Shown here in pieces: positions 27,797 to 36,953 of a DNA stretch of 64,000 bases; within the stretch, counting starts at the first letter, position 1, and every line of letters starts with the position of its first letter. Under the pieces are notes generated by a model, which saw nothing but the letters and a program-made list of their open reading frames with translations, was not told the DNA's origin and ran no database searches. The position numbers and the translations under genes are program-made. The stretch comes from Microbacterium arabinogalactanolyticum. Its GTDB lineage: Bacteria > Actinomycetota > Actinomycetes > Actinomycetales > Microbacteriaceae. The DNA lies in NCBI RefSeq assembly GCF_030268005.1, contig NZ_BRZC01000004.1, positions 808,926-872,925 on the forward strand, read 5' to 3'.

Positions 27797-28777
27797 TCAG
27801 GCTCCCGGATGCCGTGGACGCGGCTCCGCGAGCGCGGGCTGCCGGCGGAACTCTCCGGTCAGCAGCAGGATGATCACCACCACGGCGCACGCGATCCAGC
27901 CGGAGATGCCCAGCGCGAGCGCGAAGGCGGGATCGGGGCGGGTTCCGGCCGCGAAGAGCACGAGAGGGAGACCCGCGGAGGCGTTCAGGGCGCCATGGGC
28001 GAACACGGCCGGCCACATCGACCCGGACCTCAGCCGCAGATAGCCGAACAGCACGCCCCAGGCGATGCATCCGCCGGTCATCAGCAGCACCCCGGTGATG
28101 TCGGTGCGGCCGAAGTCGTATCCGAGCAGGATCACCGGCGCGTGCCACAGACCCCAGATCGCCCCGCTGACGAGCAGCGCCGTCCAGGTGCCGTATCGCC
28201 GCAGCGCCGGGACCAGGAAGCCTCGCCAGCCGAGCTCCTCTCCGAAGGCGGCGAGCGCGTTGATCGTGATCGCGGCGAACGGCATGGAGAGCAGCTGGGT
28301 CAGGATCAGCACGCCCAGCGGCGGCAGCGCCGTGCCGGAGGCAGCCACCAGGGGGTTCGCCTCGAGGGCCTCCCTGTAGCCCGAGAAGTCGACCAGGTCG
28401 AGCGTGATCCAGCCGAGCATCGACGCGATCGCGAGCGCCAGGAGCACCACCGCGAACGCACCGAAGACGGCGATGACGCTCATCCAGATCACGCGTTTCG
28501 CAGGGCGCAGCGGCCACATCCCCAGGAACCTGAGCCGCTGGCCCTTCGGAATCGGCCGCATCACGAACAGGACGATCAGCACGGCAGCCGCGGGGGCGTA
28601 CATCATCACCGGGAGCAGCAGGCCGGCGCCCGGAGTCGTCAGCCCGTTCCCCAGCCACAGCGGCAGCGCCACCAGCCACGCGAGGCCCATCGCCACCACC
28701 ACGTAGGCGATGATCGCGTTCAGGCCGATCCTCGGCATCCGCTCGCTCGGCCCCTCGACGTTCTGCGTCTCGCTCAT
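27797..28777 (-). CDS. CPBP family intramembrane metalloprotease
   Basis: 326-residue polytopic membrane protein. Three CPBP (CAAX protease and bacteriocin-processing) motifs: EELGWRGFLVPAL (EExxxR), a GLWHAP histidine, and HGALNAS (HxxxN). About eight helices, from AIIAYVVVAMGLAWLVAL at the N-terminus. Roles in the family range from bacteriocin self-immunity to prenyl-protein or sigma-factor-related processing; none can be chosen here. ATG 28777 has a GGAG-type site in GTGAGGAGTGTGG. It lies 11 bases after the second DUF1648 gene and belongs to the GntR-led operon. Confidence 0.9.
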   Translation of the reverse strand: MSETQNVEGPSERMPRIGLNAIIAYVVVAMGLAWLVALPLWLGNGLTTPGAGLLLPVMMYAPAAAVLIVLFVMRPIPKGQRLRFLGMWPLRPAKRVIWMSVIAVFGAFAVVLLALAIASMLGWITLDLVDFSGYREALEANPLVAASGTALPPLGVLILTQLLSMPFAAITINALAAFGEELGWRGFLVPALRRYGTWTALLVSGAIWGLWHAPVILLGYDFGRTDITGVLLMTGGCIAWGVLFGYLRLRSGSMWPAVFAHGALNASAGLPLVLFAAGTRPDPAFALALGISGWIACAVVVIILLLTGEFRRQPALAEPRPRHPGA

Positions 28778-28788
28778 CTCCACACTCC

Positions 28789-29844
28789 TCACCTCGCGGC
28801 CGACGATGCCCGCCGCAGTCCCTCCAGCACGGCCGCCGCATCGTCGGCGCCGTCGACGGTCACGGCGAACCGGCGTCCGCTGATGCGGGTGATCTGAAGC
28901 GCCCGCCCAGCGCGCAGCACGACACCGCGTCGACCGTCGACGGCGATCCGCCACCCCCAGCCTCCGAAGTCGCGCAGCGGATCGACATCCAGGACTTCGA
29001 CCTTCGCGATGTCTGACAGGCGGATGCGCGTGCTCGGGAGTCCGACGATCGAGCGGACGCGCAGCCCGTCCGTCGTCACTCGCACGCGGAACACGAGGCT
29101 GGTGCCGACGGCGAGCAGCAGCAGTGCCGTCACGCCGATCATCAGCAGGGCGGAGCCCCAGCTGCCGGTCAGCGAAGCGCGGGCGACGAGGACGCCCGTC
29201 AGCGCGACGGTGATGAGGACGCCGATCCCGAGCAGCACCTGCCCGCTCCGGGCCATCACGACCGAGCCCGACCATTCGGTGCGTCCCGAGGCCGACGGCT
29301 CGACGGATTCCGCACGCTGGTCACCGTCGGACGCGGCCGGTTGCGCGAACCAGCCGGCGAGGGTCGCGACGACCGCGCACGCGCTTCCGACAGCGGCCCA
29401 GCCGCTGATGTCGGGTGCGTCCGCGGCATCCGCCACACCGAGCTGGACGCCCATGCTCGCGACGGATATCACCGTCAGCATGACGGCCAGCCCGAGGTTC
29501 ACCGCGGCGAGGAATCGCGCCGTGGAGACGGTCGGGGCCGGCCCCTGCGACAGTGCCGCCGGGCCGGGACGGGTCTGCTGCAGACGCGGGAGCGCGCGGG
29601 CGAGCCAGGCGAACAGGATGACGAGCACCACGCCGATCCCGACCGGAAGCAGATTGAGCCAGGGCGAGGCGAAGCCGTCGGGCCTCCCATCGCCCGACCA
29701 GTGCACGGCCGCAGGGTCCGGCACGTGCGGCAGCAGGACCACCACCACGATCGCCCCGACGAGCAGGGTCGCCAGCGGGACGATCAGCCCCACCCAGCGG
29801 ATGCCGCCGCCACGGCGTCGCTCGTCGACCGACGCCGACGTCAT
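28789..29844 (-). CDS. DUF1648 membrane protein, paralogue 2
   Basis: 351 residues. The N-terminal helix is followed by the DUF1648 motif PDPAAVHWSGDGRPDGFASPW (in parts: DPAAVHWSGD, GRPDGFAS). About five further helices come next, then a C-terminal soluble PH-like domain with RSIVGLPSTRIRLSDIAKVEV and a FGGWGWRIAVDGRRGVVLR block. Paralogue 1, just upstream, has the same blocks ([36 protein letters not shown]), so the pair arose by duplication. Family function unknown; often next to YtrA/GntR regulators, as here. The ATG overlaps the stop of paralogue 1 (ATGA). Confidence 0.85.
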   Translation of the reverse strand: MTSASVDERRRGGGIRWVGLIVPLATLLVGAIVVVVLLPHVPDPAAVHWSGDGRPDGFASPWLNLLPVGIGVVLVILFAWLARALPRLQQTRPGPAALSQGPAPTVSTARFLAAVNLGLAVMLTVISVASMGVQLGVADAADAPDISGWAAVGSACAVVATLAGWFAQPAASDGDQRAESVEPSASGRTEWSGSVVMARSGQVLLGIGVLITVALTGVLVARASLTGSWGSALLMIGVTALLLLAVGTSLVFRVRVTTDGLRVRSIVGLPSTRIRLSDIAKVEVLDVDPLRDFGGWGWRIAVDGRRGVVLRAGRALQITRISGRRFAVTVDGADDAAAVLEGLRRASSAAR

Positions 29845-30878
29845 GAGCTCTCCGCCCGCCGGTCGAGATACGCCTGCAGGGTCGCGGCGCCCACCTCCGC
29901 GCCGTCGACCGTGACGACCAGGGGCCGCTTGTCGCGCCGCTCCACCTCGATGGCGGGGCCGGTGCGCAGCACGATCCCGGTGCGGCCGTCCATGCCGACC
30001 CGCCAGCCGAAGCCGCCGAACTCGCCGAAGGGGTGACACTCCACCGCGCGCACCGACACGATCTCGTCGAGCGGGACGTGCACCTGGGGGAACCCCACCT
30101 GCGAGCGGACGGTGAGTCCGTCGGCGCCGGCGCGCACGCGGAAGGACGCCGAGGTCGCAAATGCGAAGCCGATGATCACGAGCGTGAGCAGCGGGATCCA
30201 GAACGCCTCGTGCGCCTCGAACACCATCACCGCGGTGATGCCGACCACGAGCACGACGATGAATCCGATGATCAGCATCGCAACCCGCGGCATCGAGGCC
30301 GTGGCCATCCAGACCACCCGCTCCCCTGCCGAGATCGACGCGAGATGCGCGGGCTCGAGCGGCTTCGCCGGAGTCGGACGCACATCCGGCTGCAGCACCC
30401 AGCCCACGGCGGTCAGCACCAGAAGGGCGCAGAAGCCGCCGACCACGACGGGCCAGATCGGTCCCACCTGGGCGGCCTCCGACAGGCCCCGCTGCAGGGC
30501 GACGGATCCGCCGTTGATGACGGCGCTCAGCGCCGAGAGCCCCAGCGCCATTCCTCCCAGCAGACGTGAGGCACCGCCCCACTGGGTGCGGCCCATCGCC
30601 AGCACCATGGCGACGATGAGGACCGGGAGTCCCAGCCCCACGCCGATCGCCAGCCACAGATACATCGTCGGCGAGCCGAGGCGATCGACGCCGCCCACTC
30701 CCCAGTGCGTGGCGGCCGGGTCGGGTAGCGACGGCAGCCAGCCGATGATGAGCACGACGACCACGGCAGTGATCACGACGGGACCCAGCAGGCCGATGGT
30801 GACGAGCATCCGGCGCGCGCGGCGCAGATCGCTCGCATGCTGCGCGGTCACGGACTGCTCGGTGGAACGGTCGGTCAT
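29841..30878 (-). CDS. DUF1648 membrane protein, paralogue 1
   Basis: 345 residues. Helix 1 (about 25-48) precedes the DUF1648 motif [20 protein letters not shown]; further helices lie at about 70-90, 105-125, 140-160 and 190-235. The C-terminal 100 residues form a soluble bacterial PH-like domain with [19 protein letters not shown]. In Firmicutes, DUF1648/SdpI-type proteins can serve as immunity or signal proteins; here the role is unknown. ATG 30878 overlaps the GntR stop (ATGA) and its stop overlaps paralogue 2, so the three are translationally coupled. Confidence 0.85.
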   Translation of the reverse strand: MTDRSTEQSVTAQHASDLRRARRMLVTIGLLGPVVITAVVVVLIIGWLPSLPDPAATHWGVGGVDRLGSPTMYLWLAIGVGLGLPVLIVAMVLAMGRTQWGGASRLLGGMALGLSALSAVINGGSVALQRGLSEAAQVGPIWPVVVGGFCALLVLTAVGWVLQPDVRPTPAKPLEPAHLASISAGERVVWMATASMPRVAMLIIGFIVVLVVGITAVMVFEAHEAFWIPLLTLVIIGFAFATSASFRVRAGADGLTVRSQVGFPQVHVPLDEIVSVRAVECHPFGEFGGFGWRVGMDGRTGIVLRTGPAIEVERRDKRPLVVTVDGAEVGAATLQAYLDRRAESS

Positions 30879-31225
30879 GACGCCATCTCCTTGATGATCG
30901 CGGCCAGCGTGGCCGGGGTGAGTCCGAGTTCGGCGCCGCGGCGGACGAGTGCCGCGATCTCGTCGGCGAGTTCCGCGAGGGGTGCGGCGGATGCCGAGAC
31001 GACGGCACCGCGGCCGCGGCGGAGCTCGATGAGCCCCTCGTCGCGCAGCTGCTGGTAGGCGCGCAGGGCGGTGTGCACGTTGACGTCGATGCCGGCGGCG
31101 AGCTCGCGGGCGGCCGGCAGGCGATCCCCCGGGTGCAGCCGGCCGGCGAGGACCTCGGCGCGCACCGACGCCGCGATCTGCTCGAACAGCGGCGTCGCGC
31201 TGTCGGGTTCGACTCTGATCAGCAT
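30875..31225 (-). CDS. GntR family regulator, YtrA subfamily
   Basis: 116 residues, the short YtrA type: winged helix-turn-helix ([25 protein letters not shown], shown in parts as [10 protein letters not shown] and [30 protein letters not shown] recognition region) with only a brief C-terminal helical tail and no ligand domain. Such regulators usually control an adjacent membrane-protein operon and themselves. SD GGAGGTGAT precedes ATG 31225. Promoter TTGTAC-17-TAGATT lies over three 9-bp direct repeats. It leads the operon of two DUF1648 genes and the CPBP protease gene. Confidence 0.92.
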   Translation of the reverse strand: MLIRVEPDSATPLFEQIAASVRAEVLAGRLHPGDRLPAARELAAGIDVNVHTALRAYQQLRDEGLIELRRGRGAVVSASAAPLAELADEIAALVRRGAELGLTPATLAAIIKEMAS

Positions 31226-31246
31226 GGGATCACCTCCGTTGGTTTA

Positions 31247-31282
31247 ATCTAGCGCAACTAGAACAACTAGTACAAGTAGAAC
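31247..31282 (-). promoter_or_regulatory. gntR promoter with three tandem 9-bp repeats
   Basis: On the minus strand, TTGTAC (31275-31270) and TAGATT (31252-31247) are separated by 17 bp. The + strand of the same DNA has AACTAGAAC (31256-31264), AACTAGTAC (31265-31273) and AAGTAGAAC (31274-31282) in direct tandem. The repeats fill the spacer and cover the -35 box, so they are good candidates for GntR autoregulatory sites. Confidence 0.7.
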
Positions 31283-31317
31283 TACCATTGAAGACTTTTG
31301 TCGGTACGCTCCAGCGG

Positions 31318-31830
31318 ATGCGGCGCGAGCGGATGCGGGTGCGCAGACTGACAGGCATGCGCATCACTCCCCGACGCCTGGCCCTGGGCATGAGCCTGTG
31401 GATCCCGAACCTGTTCAGCGGCATCCGCGTGCGACGATTCAGCGAGGACTGGACCCACGCGACCGTAGAACTGCACGTGAACGTGTTCACCCGCAACTAC
31501 GTGAAGACGGCGTTCGGCGGGTCGATGTCCGCGATGACCGACCCGTACTTCTTCATGCTCGTGATGCACCAGCTCGGCCGGGATCACGTCGTCTGGGACA
31601 CCCGCGGCGAGATCGAGTTCGTCAAGCCGGGACGGGGCGTGCTGACCGCCGAGTTCTCGGTGCCGAAGGAGAAGGCCGAAGAGCTGCGCGAACGCGCGCG
31701 GGGCGGCGCGAAGGTGCTGGAGTGGTTCGAGACCGAGATCACCGACGCCGAGGGCGACGTCGTCGCGCGGGTGCGCCGCGAGGTCTACGTGCGCGAGAAG
31801 AAGCGCGTCACCGAGGCCGGTCGGGCGTAG
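31318..31830 (+). CDS. DUF4442 hotdog-fold protein (thioesterase-like)
   Basis: 170 residues. DUF4442 belongs to the hotdog superfamily of acyl-CoA thioesterases (YiiD-like). Seen: LWIPNLFSGIRVRRFSEDW, then NVFTRNYVKTAFGGSMSAMTDPYFFM, the central helix with conserved NYvgT-FGGsL-like pattern. WDTRGEIEFVKPGRG is the following strand. The acyl substrate is unknown. ATG 31318 is 7 nt after TACGCT (31305-31310), the leaderless arrangement; the upstream ATG at 31288 is in frame but lies before that box. Divergent from gntR. Confidence 0.85.
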   Translation: MRRERMRVRRLTGMRITPRRLALGMSLWIPNLFSGIRVRRFSEDWTHATVELHVNVFTRNYVKTAFGGSMSAMTDPYFFMLVMHQLGRDHVVWDTRGEIEFVKPGRGVLTAEFSVPKEKAEELRERARGGAKVLEWFETEITDAEGDVVARVRREVYVREKKRVTEAGRA

Positions 31831-31935
31831 CAGTCCCGTTCACCTGACCGCGGGCCCGCGCGAAGCCAAGCTCATCACGCGGTCGGGGCGAGAGCAGGTC
31901 ACCCGCCGTTCACCGCGCGGTGCCAGGATGGGCGG

Positions 31936-33168
31936 ATGCCCCTCGCACGCCGCCTGTCCCTCGCAGATGCCGTCGCGATCGGACTCGGCTCGATGATCGG
32001 CGCGGGCGTGTTCGCCGTCTGGGCCCCCGCGCTCGGCGCGGCCGGATCCGGCATCCTCGTCGCCCTCGCGATCGCCGCCGTCGTCGCGTTCTGCAACGCC
32101 ACCTCCTCCGCGCAGCTCGCGGCCGTGCATCCGGTGTCCGGCGGCACCTACGCGTACGCCCGGGCCGAGATCGGCCCCTGGACGGGCTTCGTGGCCGGCT
32201 GGTGCTTCGTCATCGGCAAGACCGCCAGTTGCGCCGCGATGGCCATGACCTTCGCCGCCTACGCCGCACCGGACGGATTGCGCACGCCCGTCGCGGTCAT
32301 CGCCGTCGCCGCGCTGGCCGCCGTGAACTGCTTCGGCGTGACGCGCACCGCGATGCTCACCCGCATCCTGGTGGTCGTCTCGCTGCTGGGCCTGGCCGTC
32401 GTCGTCGCGGCCGGGTTCTCGAACTCCGCGAACGCCACGCCCGCTCCCCTGCCGGACGCCACCGCCTACGGGGTGCTGCAGGGGGCGGGCCTGCTCTTCT
32501 TCGCGTTCGCCGGGTACGCGCGCATCGCGACCATGGGCGAGGAGGTCGTCGACCCCGCACGCAACATCCCGAGGGCGATCGTGCTCGCCCTCGCCGGCGC
32601 CGTCGTCGTCTACGTCGTGATCGCCCTGTCGGTCACGCTGACGCTCGGAGCGGATGCCGTGGGCAGCGCGCATCCGGTCGCCGACGTCGCCGCCGCAGCC
32701 GGCTGGACCTGGGCGGGCCCGGTCGTGCGGATCGCCGCAGCCGCCGCATCCCTCGGCGCGCTTCTGGCGCTGCTCACGGGCATCGGACGCACCACGCTGG
32801 CCATGGCCCGCGAGGCGGATCTGCCCCGCTGGCTCTCCGTCATCGACCCGCGCTGGCAGGTGCCCCGCCGGGCCGAGATCACGATCGGACTGATCGTGAT
32901 CGCCGTGGTGCTGATCGCCGACCTGCGCGGCGCGATCGGCTTCTCGTCCTTCGGCGTCCTGCTGTACTACCTGCTGGCGAACGCCTCGGCCTGGCGGCAG
33001 TCCGCCGACGTGCGGCGCTATCCGAGAGCGCTGCAGGTCATCGGGATGCTCGGATGCCTGGCGCTCGTGGTCACGCTTCCCGTGCTCGGGGTCATCGTCG
33101 GCGCAGAGGTCGTCCTCGCCGGCGTGGCGTACCGTCTGCTGCGACTGCGGTTCGCGTCGCGGTCCTGA
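31936..33168 (+). CDS. APC family amino acid permease
   Basis: 410 residues, about 12 helices. The helix-1 motif ADAVAIGLGSMIGAGVFAVW with the unwound GSMIGAGVF turn is the amino-acid-binding signature of the APC superfamily. SGGTYAYARAEIGPWTGFVAGW and FAFAGYARIATMGEEV (conserved E before V-x-P) also fit the YhdG/CAT-like group. The transported amino acid is unknown. ATG 31936 lies 6 nt after CAGGAT, a one-base variant of the leaderless box. It ends 6 bases before the convergent araC-type stop, without a clear hairpin. Confidence 0.9.
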   Translation: MPLARRLSLADAVAIGLGSMIGAGVFAVWAPALGAAGSGILVALAIAAVVAFCNATSSAQLAAVHPVSGGTYAYARAEIGPWTGFVAGWCFVIGKTASCAAMAMTFAAYAAPDGLRTPVAVIAVAALAAVNCFGVTRTAMLTRILVVVSLLGLAVVVAAGFSNSANATPAPLPDATAYGVLQGAGLLFFAFAGYARIATMGEEVVDPARNIPRAIVLALAGAVVVYVVIALSVTLTLGADAVGSAHPVADVAAAAGWTWAGPVVRIAAAAASLGALLALLTGIGRTTLAMAREADLPRWLSVIDPRWQVPRRAEITIGLIVIAVVLIADLRGAIGFSSFGVLLYYLLANASAWRQSADVRRYPRALQVIGMLGCLALVVTLPVLGVIVGAEVVLAGVAYRLLRLRFASRS

Positions 33169-33174
33169 CCGGGG

Positions 33175-33951
33175 TCAGAACCCCTGCCGGTAGCCGCTCG
33201 GCGCCATGCCGAGCACGGTGCGGAAGTCGCCGGTGAGGTGAGCGTGATCGGCGTAGCCCAACTCGGCCGCGAGAGCGGCGAGGTCGAGCCCGGGGTCGTC
33301 CCGCAGCCGCTGCGCCGCCTCCTGCAGCCGTCGACGCCGGATCATGGCGAGGGGCGGAAGCCCGACGTGGCGGTGCGTCATGCGCTGCAGCGTCCGCAGC
33401 GAGACCGCGAGTCGCGTGGCGGCCTGCTCGGCGCTGCGGATGCCGGGGTCGGTCATGATCAGCTCGGACATCGCATTGGCCTGCAGACCGGCATCCGTCG
33501 GCGCTCCGGCGCGCTCGGCGAGCCACCCCGACATGATCGCGACCGCGTGGGGCAGCCGGTCACCCTCATCGCCGTCCATGACCGCTGCGATGGGTTCGAG
33601 CAGGTCAGGAGCGGCCAGGATCGTCCACGAGTCCCGCAGCTCGGCCGGCTTCTCGGTCAGGGCCGCGACAGCGGTGGGACGGAGCAGCGCACCGACGGCC
33701 CACCCTCGGCCGGTCAGGTCACGATGGGTCGCCGTGGTCGTCGCCCCCACGAGTTGCACGCCGGAGGGCTCCACCACCAGGTTCAGGGCGGGATAAGCGA
33801 CGATCTCCTGCCGCGACGTCTCCCCCGGGTCGAGCTCCCATTCGGGGATCCAGAACCACGCGACCAGGTGCTGCGCGTCCGGCGTCGGCGGCAGCCGGTG
33901 GAAACGCGGCATCCGGTCGGGATACAGGACTCCGCGTCGCGCATCGATCAT
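33175..33951 (-). CDS. AraC family transcriptional regulator
   Basis: 258 residues. The C-terminal 100 residues carry two helix-turn-helix motifs: AEQAATRLAVSLRTLQRMTH and LAALAAELGYADHAHLTGDF, ending MAPSGYRQGF. The N-terminal half is a DUF6597-like sensing domain with HLVAWFWIPEWEL and YPALNLVVEPSGVQL. The ligand is unknown. ATG 33951 (MIDARRG) is favoured because TATCGT lies 7 nt upstream (leaderless); ATG 33981 (MSETAP) is an alternative without a ribosome site. It is divergent from the VOC gene, a likely target. Confidence 0.87.
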   Translation of the reverse strand: MIDARRGVLYPDRMPRFHRLPPTPDAQHLVAWFWIPEWELDPGETSRQEIVAYPALNLVVEPSGVQLVGATTTATHRDLTGRGWAVGALLRPTAVAALTEKPAELRDSWTILAAPDLLEPIAAVMDGDEGDRLPHAVAIMSGWLAERAGAPTDAGLQANAMSELIMTDPGIRSAEQAATRLAVSLRTLQRMTHRHVGLPPLAMIRRRRLQEAAQRLRDDPGLDLAALAAELGYADHAHLTGDFRTVLGMAPSGYRQGF

Positions 33952-34032
33952 TCCAACGACGATAGGCGCGGTCTCGGACATCTGTCGCGAATCTTCAAGC
34001 CCCGGGTGAGGCGTCGCTCGTACCGTCGGATC

Positions 34033-34566
34033 ATGGAAACCACGCAGAACCAGACGAACAGCGGCCTCACCGGCATCCACACCACCGACGGACGCCCGAA
34101 CCGCTCCACCTCGCTGACACCGTTCCTCGCGATCCCGGACGCGGCTGCGGCCATCGCATTCTACCGTGACGTGTTCGGCGCACGGGTGATCGACGTCACC
34201 GAGTTCGGCGGTGTCGTGGCCCACGCCGACCTGGACTTCGGCCTCGGCGGCCTGCAGCTCGGCGAGCCGTCGCCCGACTATCACCTCGTCGCGCCGCCGC
34301 AGGGCGAGGACGACTGCTACTCGATGGGCATCTACGTGCCCGACGTCGATGCCGTGGTCGCCCGCGCCGTCGAAGCCGGGGCCGTGGTGCGCGAGGCGCC
34401 GTCGGACTTCGTGTCGGGCGACCGGTTCGCCAGCATCCGCGATCCCTTCGGGGTGCGCTGGTCGGTGATGAGCCGCGTCGAGGACCTCTCCGAGGAGGAG
34501 AGCGCCCGCCGCGTCGCCGAGTGGGCGGCATCGTTCTCGTCCGCTCCGGAGGACAACGCCGGCTGA
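34033..34566 (+). CDS. VOC family (glyoxalase-like) protein
   Basis: 177 residues with one vicinal-oxygen-chelate domain from about residue 29: TPFLAIPDAAAAIAFYRDVFGA, then YVPDVDAVVARAVEAGA and FASIRDPFGVRWSVMSRVED (repeat-unit hallmarks). PhnB-like. Two cysteine-free strands with H and E residues could bind metal. Actual reaction unknown. ATG 34033 is 6 nt after TACCGT, a leaderless start. Divergent from the AraC gene across about 80 bases, so regulated by it is a fair guess. Confidence 0.88.
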   Translation: METTQNQTNSGLTGIHTTDGRPNRSTSLTPFLAIPDAAAAIAFYRDVFGARVIDVTEFGGVVAHADLDFGLGGLQLGEPSPDYHLVAPPQGEDDCYSMGIYVPDVDAVVARAVEAGAVVREAPSDFVSGDRFASIRDPFGVRWSVMSRVEDLSEEESARRVAEWAASFSSAPEDNAG

Positions 34567-34593
34567 CCGGCATCCGCGGCGCCCGGGTCGGAG

Positions 34594-35379
34594 TCAGCCG
34601 GTCACGGGCGCCGGCAGCGCGGCGACGACGGCGGGGAGCAGCGCCTCGGCCGTGCGGCGATAGCCGAGCGCACTCGGGTGGAAGCGGTCCAGGCTGAACA
34701 TCTGCTCGGGCTCGTCGAGGAACAGCGGGCCGACGGTGCGGCGCAGGGAGACGGATGCCGCACCGGCGCGTGCCGCCCCCTCGGCCTGTACCTCCGCCAG
34801 CCGGCGGGAGAGCCGGGATGCCAGTGTGCGCAGCGGTTGCGGCACGGGCCGCAGTGCACCGAGGTCCGGGCAGGTGCCGACGACGACCCGCGCACCGCGC
34901 TGCTGCAGTCGCTGGATCGCCGCGACGAGATGTCCGACCGATTCGGCCACGGGGATGCGGTGCGTCACGTCGTTGCCGCCGACGACGATCACGGCGACAT
35001 CCACCCTGTCCTCGGGCGTCAGCCGGTCGACCTGGGCGGCGAGGTCCGGCGACTCCGATCCGACCACGGCGAGCGACCGCAGTCGGACTGGTCGGCCGGT
35101 CCGCTTCGCGAGCCCTTTCGCGAGCCGCCCGCCGAGCGTCTCCTTCCGCCGGCTCGCTCCGAGCCCCGCGGCGAGTGAGTCGCCGACGATCAGCAGATCG
35201 ATCGGGTCACCGGGCAGGCGCCTCCGCCACACGCGATCCACCGCGAGCGCGTCCTCCCCCAGCGGCTTGCCGATGCGACGACGGGCGATCGCCGCCTGCC
35301 GTGCGAGGCCGAAGCGGACGCCGATGGCGGCCGCGGCGAGCACGGCGACGGTCAGGAGCGCTGGGCGGGCGGGGTTCAT
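34594..35379 (-). CDS. SGNH/GDSL-family hydrolase with N-terminal membrane anchor
   Basis: 261 residues. An N-terminal hydrophobic helix (about 8-26) is a signal anchor. SGNH blocks: I with the nucleophile in DLLIVGDSLAAGLG, III with GGND (VVVGGNDVTH), V with the D-x-x-H pair in LDRFHPSALGY. Block II G in VVGSESPDL. This is an extracytoplasmic esterase or lipase of unknown substrate. ATG 35379 chosen; no strong ribosome site, but TGGGAT lies 7 nt upstream. It follows hisS on the same strand after a 197-base gap that holds a palindrome. Confidence 0.87.
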   Translation of the reverse strand: MNPARPALLTVAVLAAAAIGVRFGLARQAAIARRRIGKPLGEDALAVDRVWRRRLPGDPIDLLIVGDSLAAGLGASRRKETLGGRLAKGLAKRTGRPVRLRSLAVVGSESPDLAAQVDRLTPEDRVDVAVIVVGGNDVTHRIPVAESVGHLVAAIQRLQQRGARVVVGTCPDLGALRPVPQPLRTLASRLSRRLAEVQAEGAARAGAASVSLRRTVGPLFLDEPEQMFSLDRFHPSALGYRRTAEALLPAVVAALPAPVTG

Positions 35380-35478
35380 GCATCCGATCCCAGCGTCCGG
35401 GCGTGAACGCCGCATGAACACCGGAGGACGGGTGTTCGGTGGACGCCGGGCACCCATCGCCCGTCGTCGGCACAGATC

Positions 35479-35545
35479 GGGGGCCGACACGCCAGATCTC
35501 GGACGTTTCCCGCGGATTCGTCCGAAATGTGGCGTGTCGGCCCCC
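35479..35545. repeat. 67-nt palindromic element, family 1, copy B
   Basis: Perfect arms GGGGGCCGACACGCCA (35479-35494) and complement (35530-35545), with the stem continuing through ATCTCGGACG / CGTCCGAAAT with one mismatch. Aligned with the reverse complement of copy A (1149-1215), 59 of 67 positions agree; both also share CGGCACAGATC outside one arm. One paired position shows a compensatory A-T to T-A swap. It lies between hisS and the SGNH gene and may terminate hisS. Confidence 0.87.
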
Positions 35546-35576
35546 AGAGTGCAACGCCAGGACGCTCGGATGCCGC

Positions 35577-36881
35577 TCAGGCCAGCGGCTTGACCTCCGC
35601 CGAGCCCGGCTCGTCACCGGCGCGCACCGACACGAAGCCGGTGTACCCGTCGGCGGCGGAGCGCTCCAGCAGACCCTTGAGGTTCTTCGGGCGGCGCTCC
35701 AGGCGCACGCGCCCGCCGCTCTTCGACAGGCTCAGCGACCGAAGGACCGCCGCCTTGTGCGCGAGCAGTTCGGAAACCGGCACGTCGGCGTCGTGCACGA
35801 GCACGATCGCCTGCGCGGCGTCCGCCTCCTGCTCGGCGACCAGGTCGACGATCCGCTCGAAGCCGATCGAGAAACCGACGGCGGGGACCTGCTGGCCGAG
35901 GAAGCGCCCGATCATGCCGTCATAGCGCCCGCCGCCGCCCAGCGAGTAGCCCACCGAGGGGTGCGCGAGCTCGAAGATCGTGCCGGTGTAGTAGCCCATG
36001 CCACGCACCAGGAACGGGTCGTAGACGAGCGGCGGCTCACCGGCGTCCGGACGGGCGGCGACGACCGCCTCGCCGAGTCCGACCAGGTGCGCGACCAGCT
36101 CGTCGGGTGCACCCTCGGGCAGCGCCTTGCGGATCTGCCGCTCCCCGTAGGGGTGGTACTCCATGGTCTGCGGGCGCACGAGGAACGCGGCGAAGGCGTC
36201 GACCGCGGATGCCGTCGCACCGCGCTCGCGCAGTTCGGCGGCCACGCCGTCGGGCCCGATCTTGTCGAGCTTGTCGATCGTGATCAGCACCCCCGCACGC
36301 TCATCCTCGGTGAAGCCGAAGGAGTCCAGCATCCATTCCAGCGCGCGCCGGTCGTTGACCCGCACCATGCCGCCCTCGAGTCCGAGTGCATCGATGGTGT
36401 CGAGGGATGCCACGATCAGCTCGGCCTCGGCGCGGGCGCTCTCGTCGCCCATGATGTCGATGTCGCACTGCACGAACTGGCGGTAGCGGCCCTTCTGCGG
36501 CCGCTCGGCACGCCACACGGGGCCGATCTGGATCGAGCGGAAGACAGCGGGCAGCTGACCCCGGTTGGTGGCGTAGAACCGCGCGAGAGGCACGGTCAGG
36601 TCGTAGCGCAGGCCCAGGTCGCTGAGCGCAGCCGGGTCGTCGGCGGCCTCGCGGATCGCGTCCGCGTCGAGTCCGCGGCGCAGGATGTTGTACGACAGCT
36701 TCTCGTTGTCGCCGCCGATGCCGGCATGCAGCCGGTCGTACTCCTCGACAACGGGGGTCTCGATCTCGTCGAATCCGTGCGCGCGGTAGCGCTCGCGGAT
36801 GACGGCGAGCACGCGCTCGCGTCGGGCCTTGTCAGCGGGGAGGAAGTCGCGCATTCCGCGCGGCGGGTTCACGTTTGCCAC
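35577..36881 (-). CDS. hisS: Histidyl-tRNA synthetase
   Basis: Class II synthetase charging tRNA-His. 434 residues, typical length. N-terminal PPRGMRDFLPADKARRE, motif 2 around VWRAERPQKGRYRQFVQCD, and the histidine-binding SLGGGGRYDGMIGRF (HisA) block with GFSIGFERIV (motif 3) are all present. The C-terminal anticodon domain begins near 335. GTG 36881 has no strong ribosome site. It shares a 120-base divergent gap with the GNAT gene. A palindromic element follows the stop by about 30 bases. Confidence 0.96.
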   Translation of the reverse strand: MANVNPPRGMRDFLPADKARRERVLAVIRERYRAHGFDEIETPVVEEYDRLHAGIGGDNEKLSYNILRRGLDADAIREAADDPAALSDLGLRYDLTVPLARFYATNRGQLPAVFRSIQIGPVWRAERPQKGRYRQFVQCDIDIMGDESARAEAELIVASLDTIDALGLEGGMVRVNDRRALEWMLDSFGFTEDERAGVLITIDKLDKIGPDGVAAELRERGATASAVDAFAAFLVRPQTMEYHPYGERQIRKALPEGAPDELVAHLVGLGEAVVAARPDAGEPPLVYDPFLVRGMGYYTGTIFELAHPSVGYSLGGGGRYDGMIGRFLGQQVPAVGFSIGFERIVDLVAEQEADAAQAIVLVHDADVPVSELLAHKAAVLRSLSLSKSGGRVRLERRPKNLKGLLERSAADGYTGFVSVRAGDEPGSAEVKPLA

Positions 36882-36953
36882 CCGTCCATCTTTCCAGGTG
36901 CGAACGGTGTCCTGTGCGACGGGTGCTCACGCACGTTTTGACATAGTGGAAGG

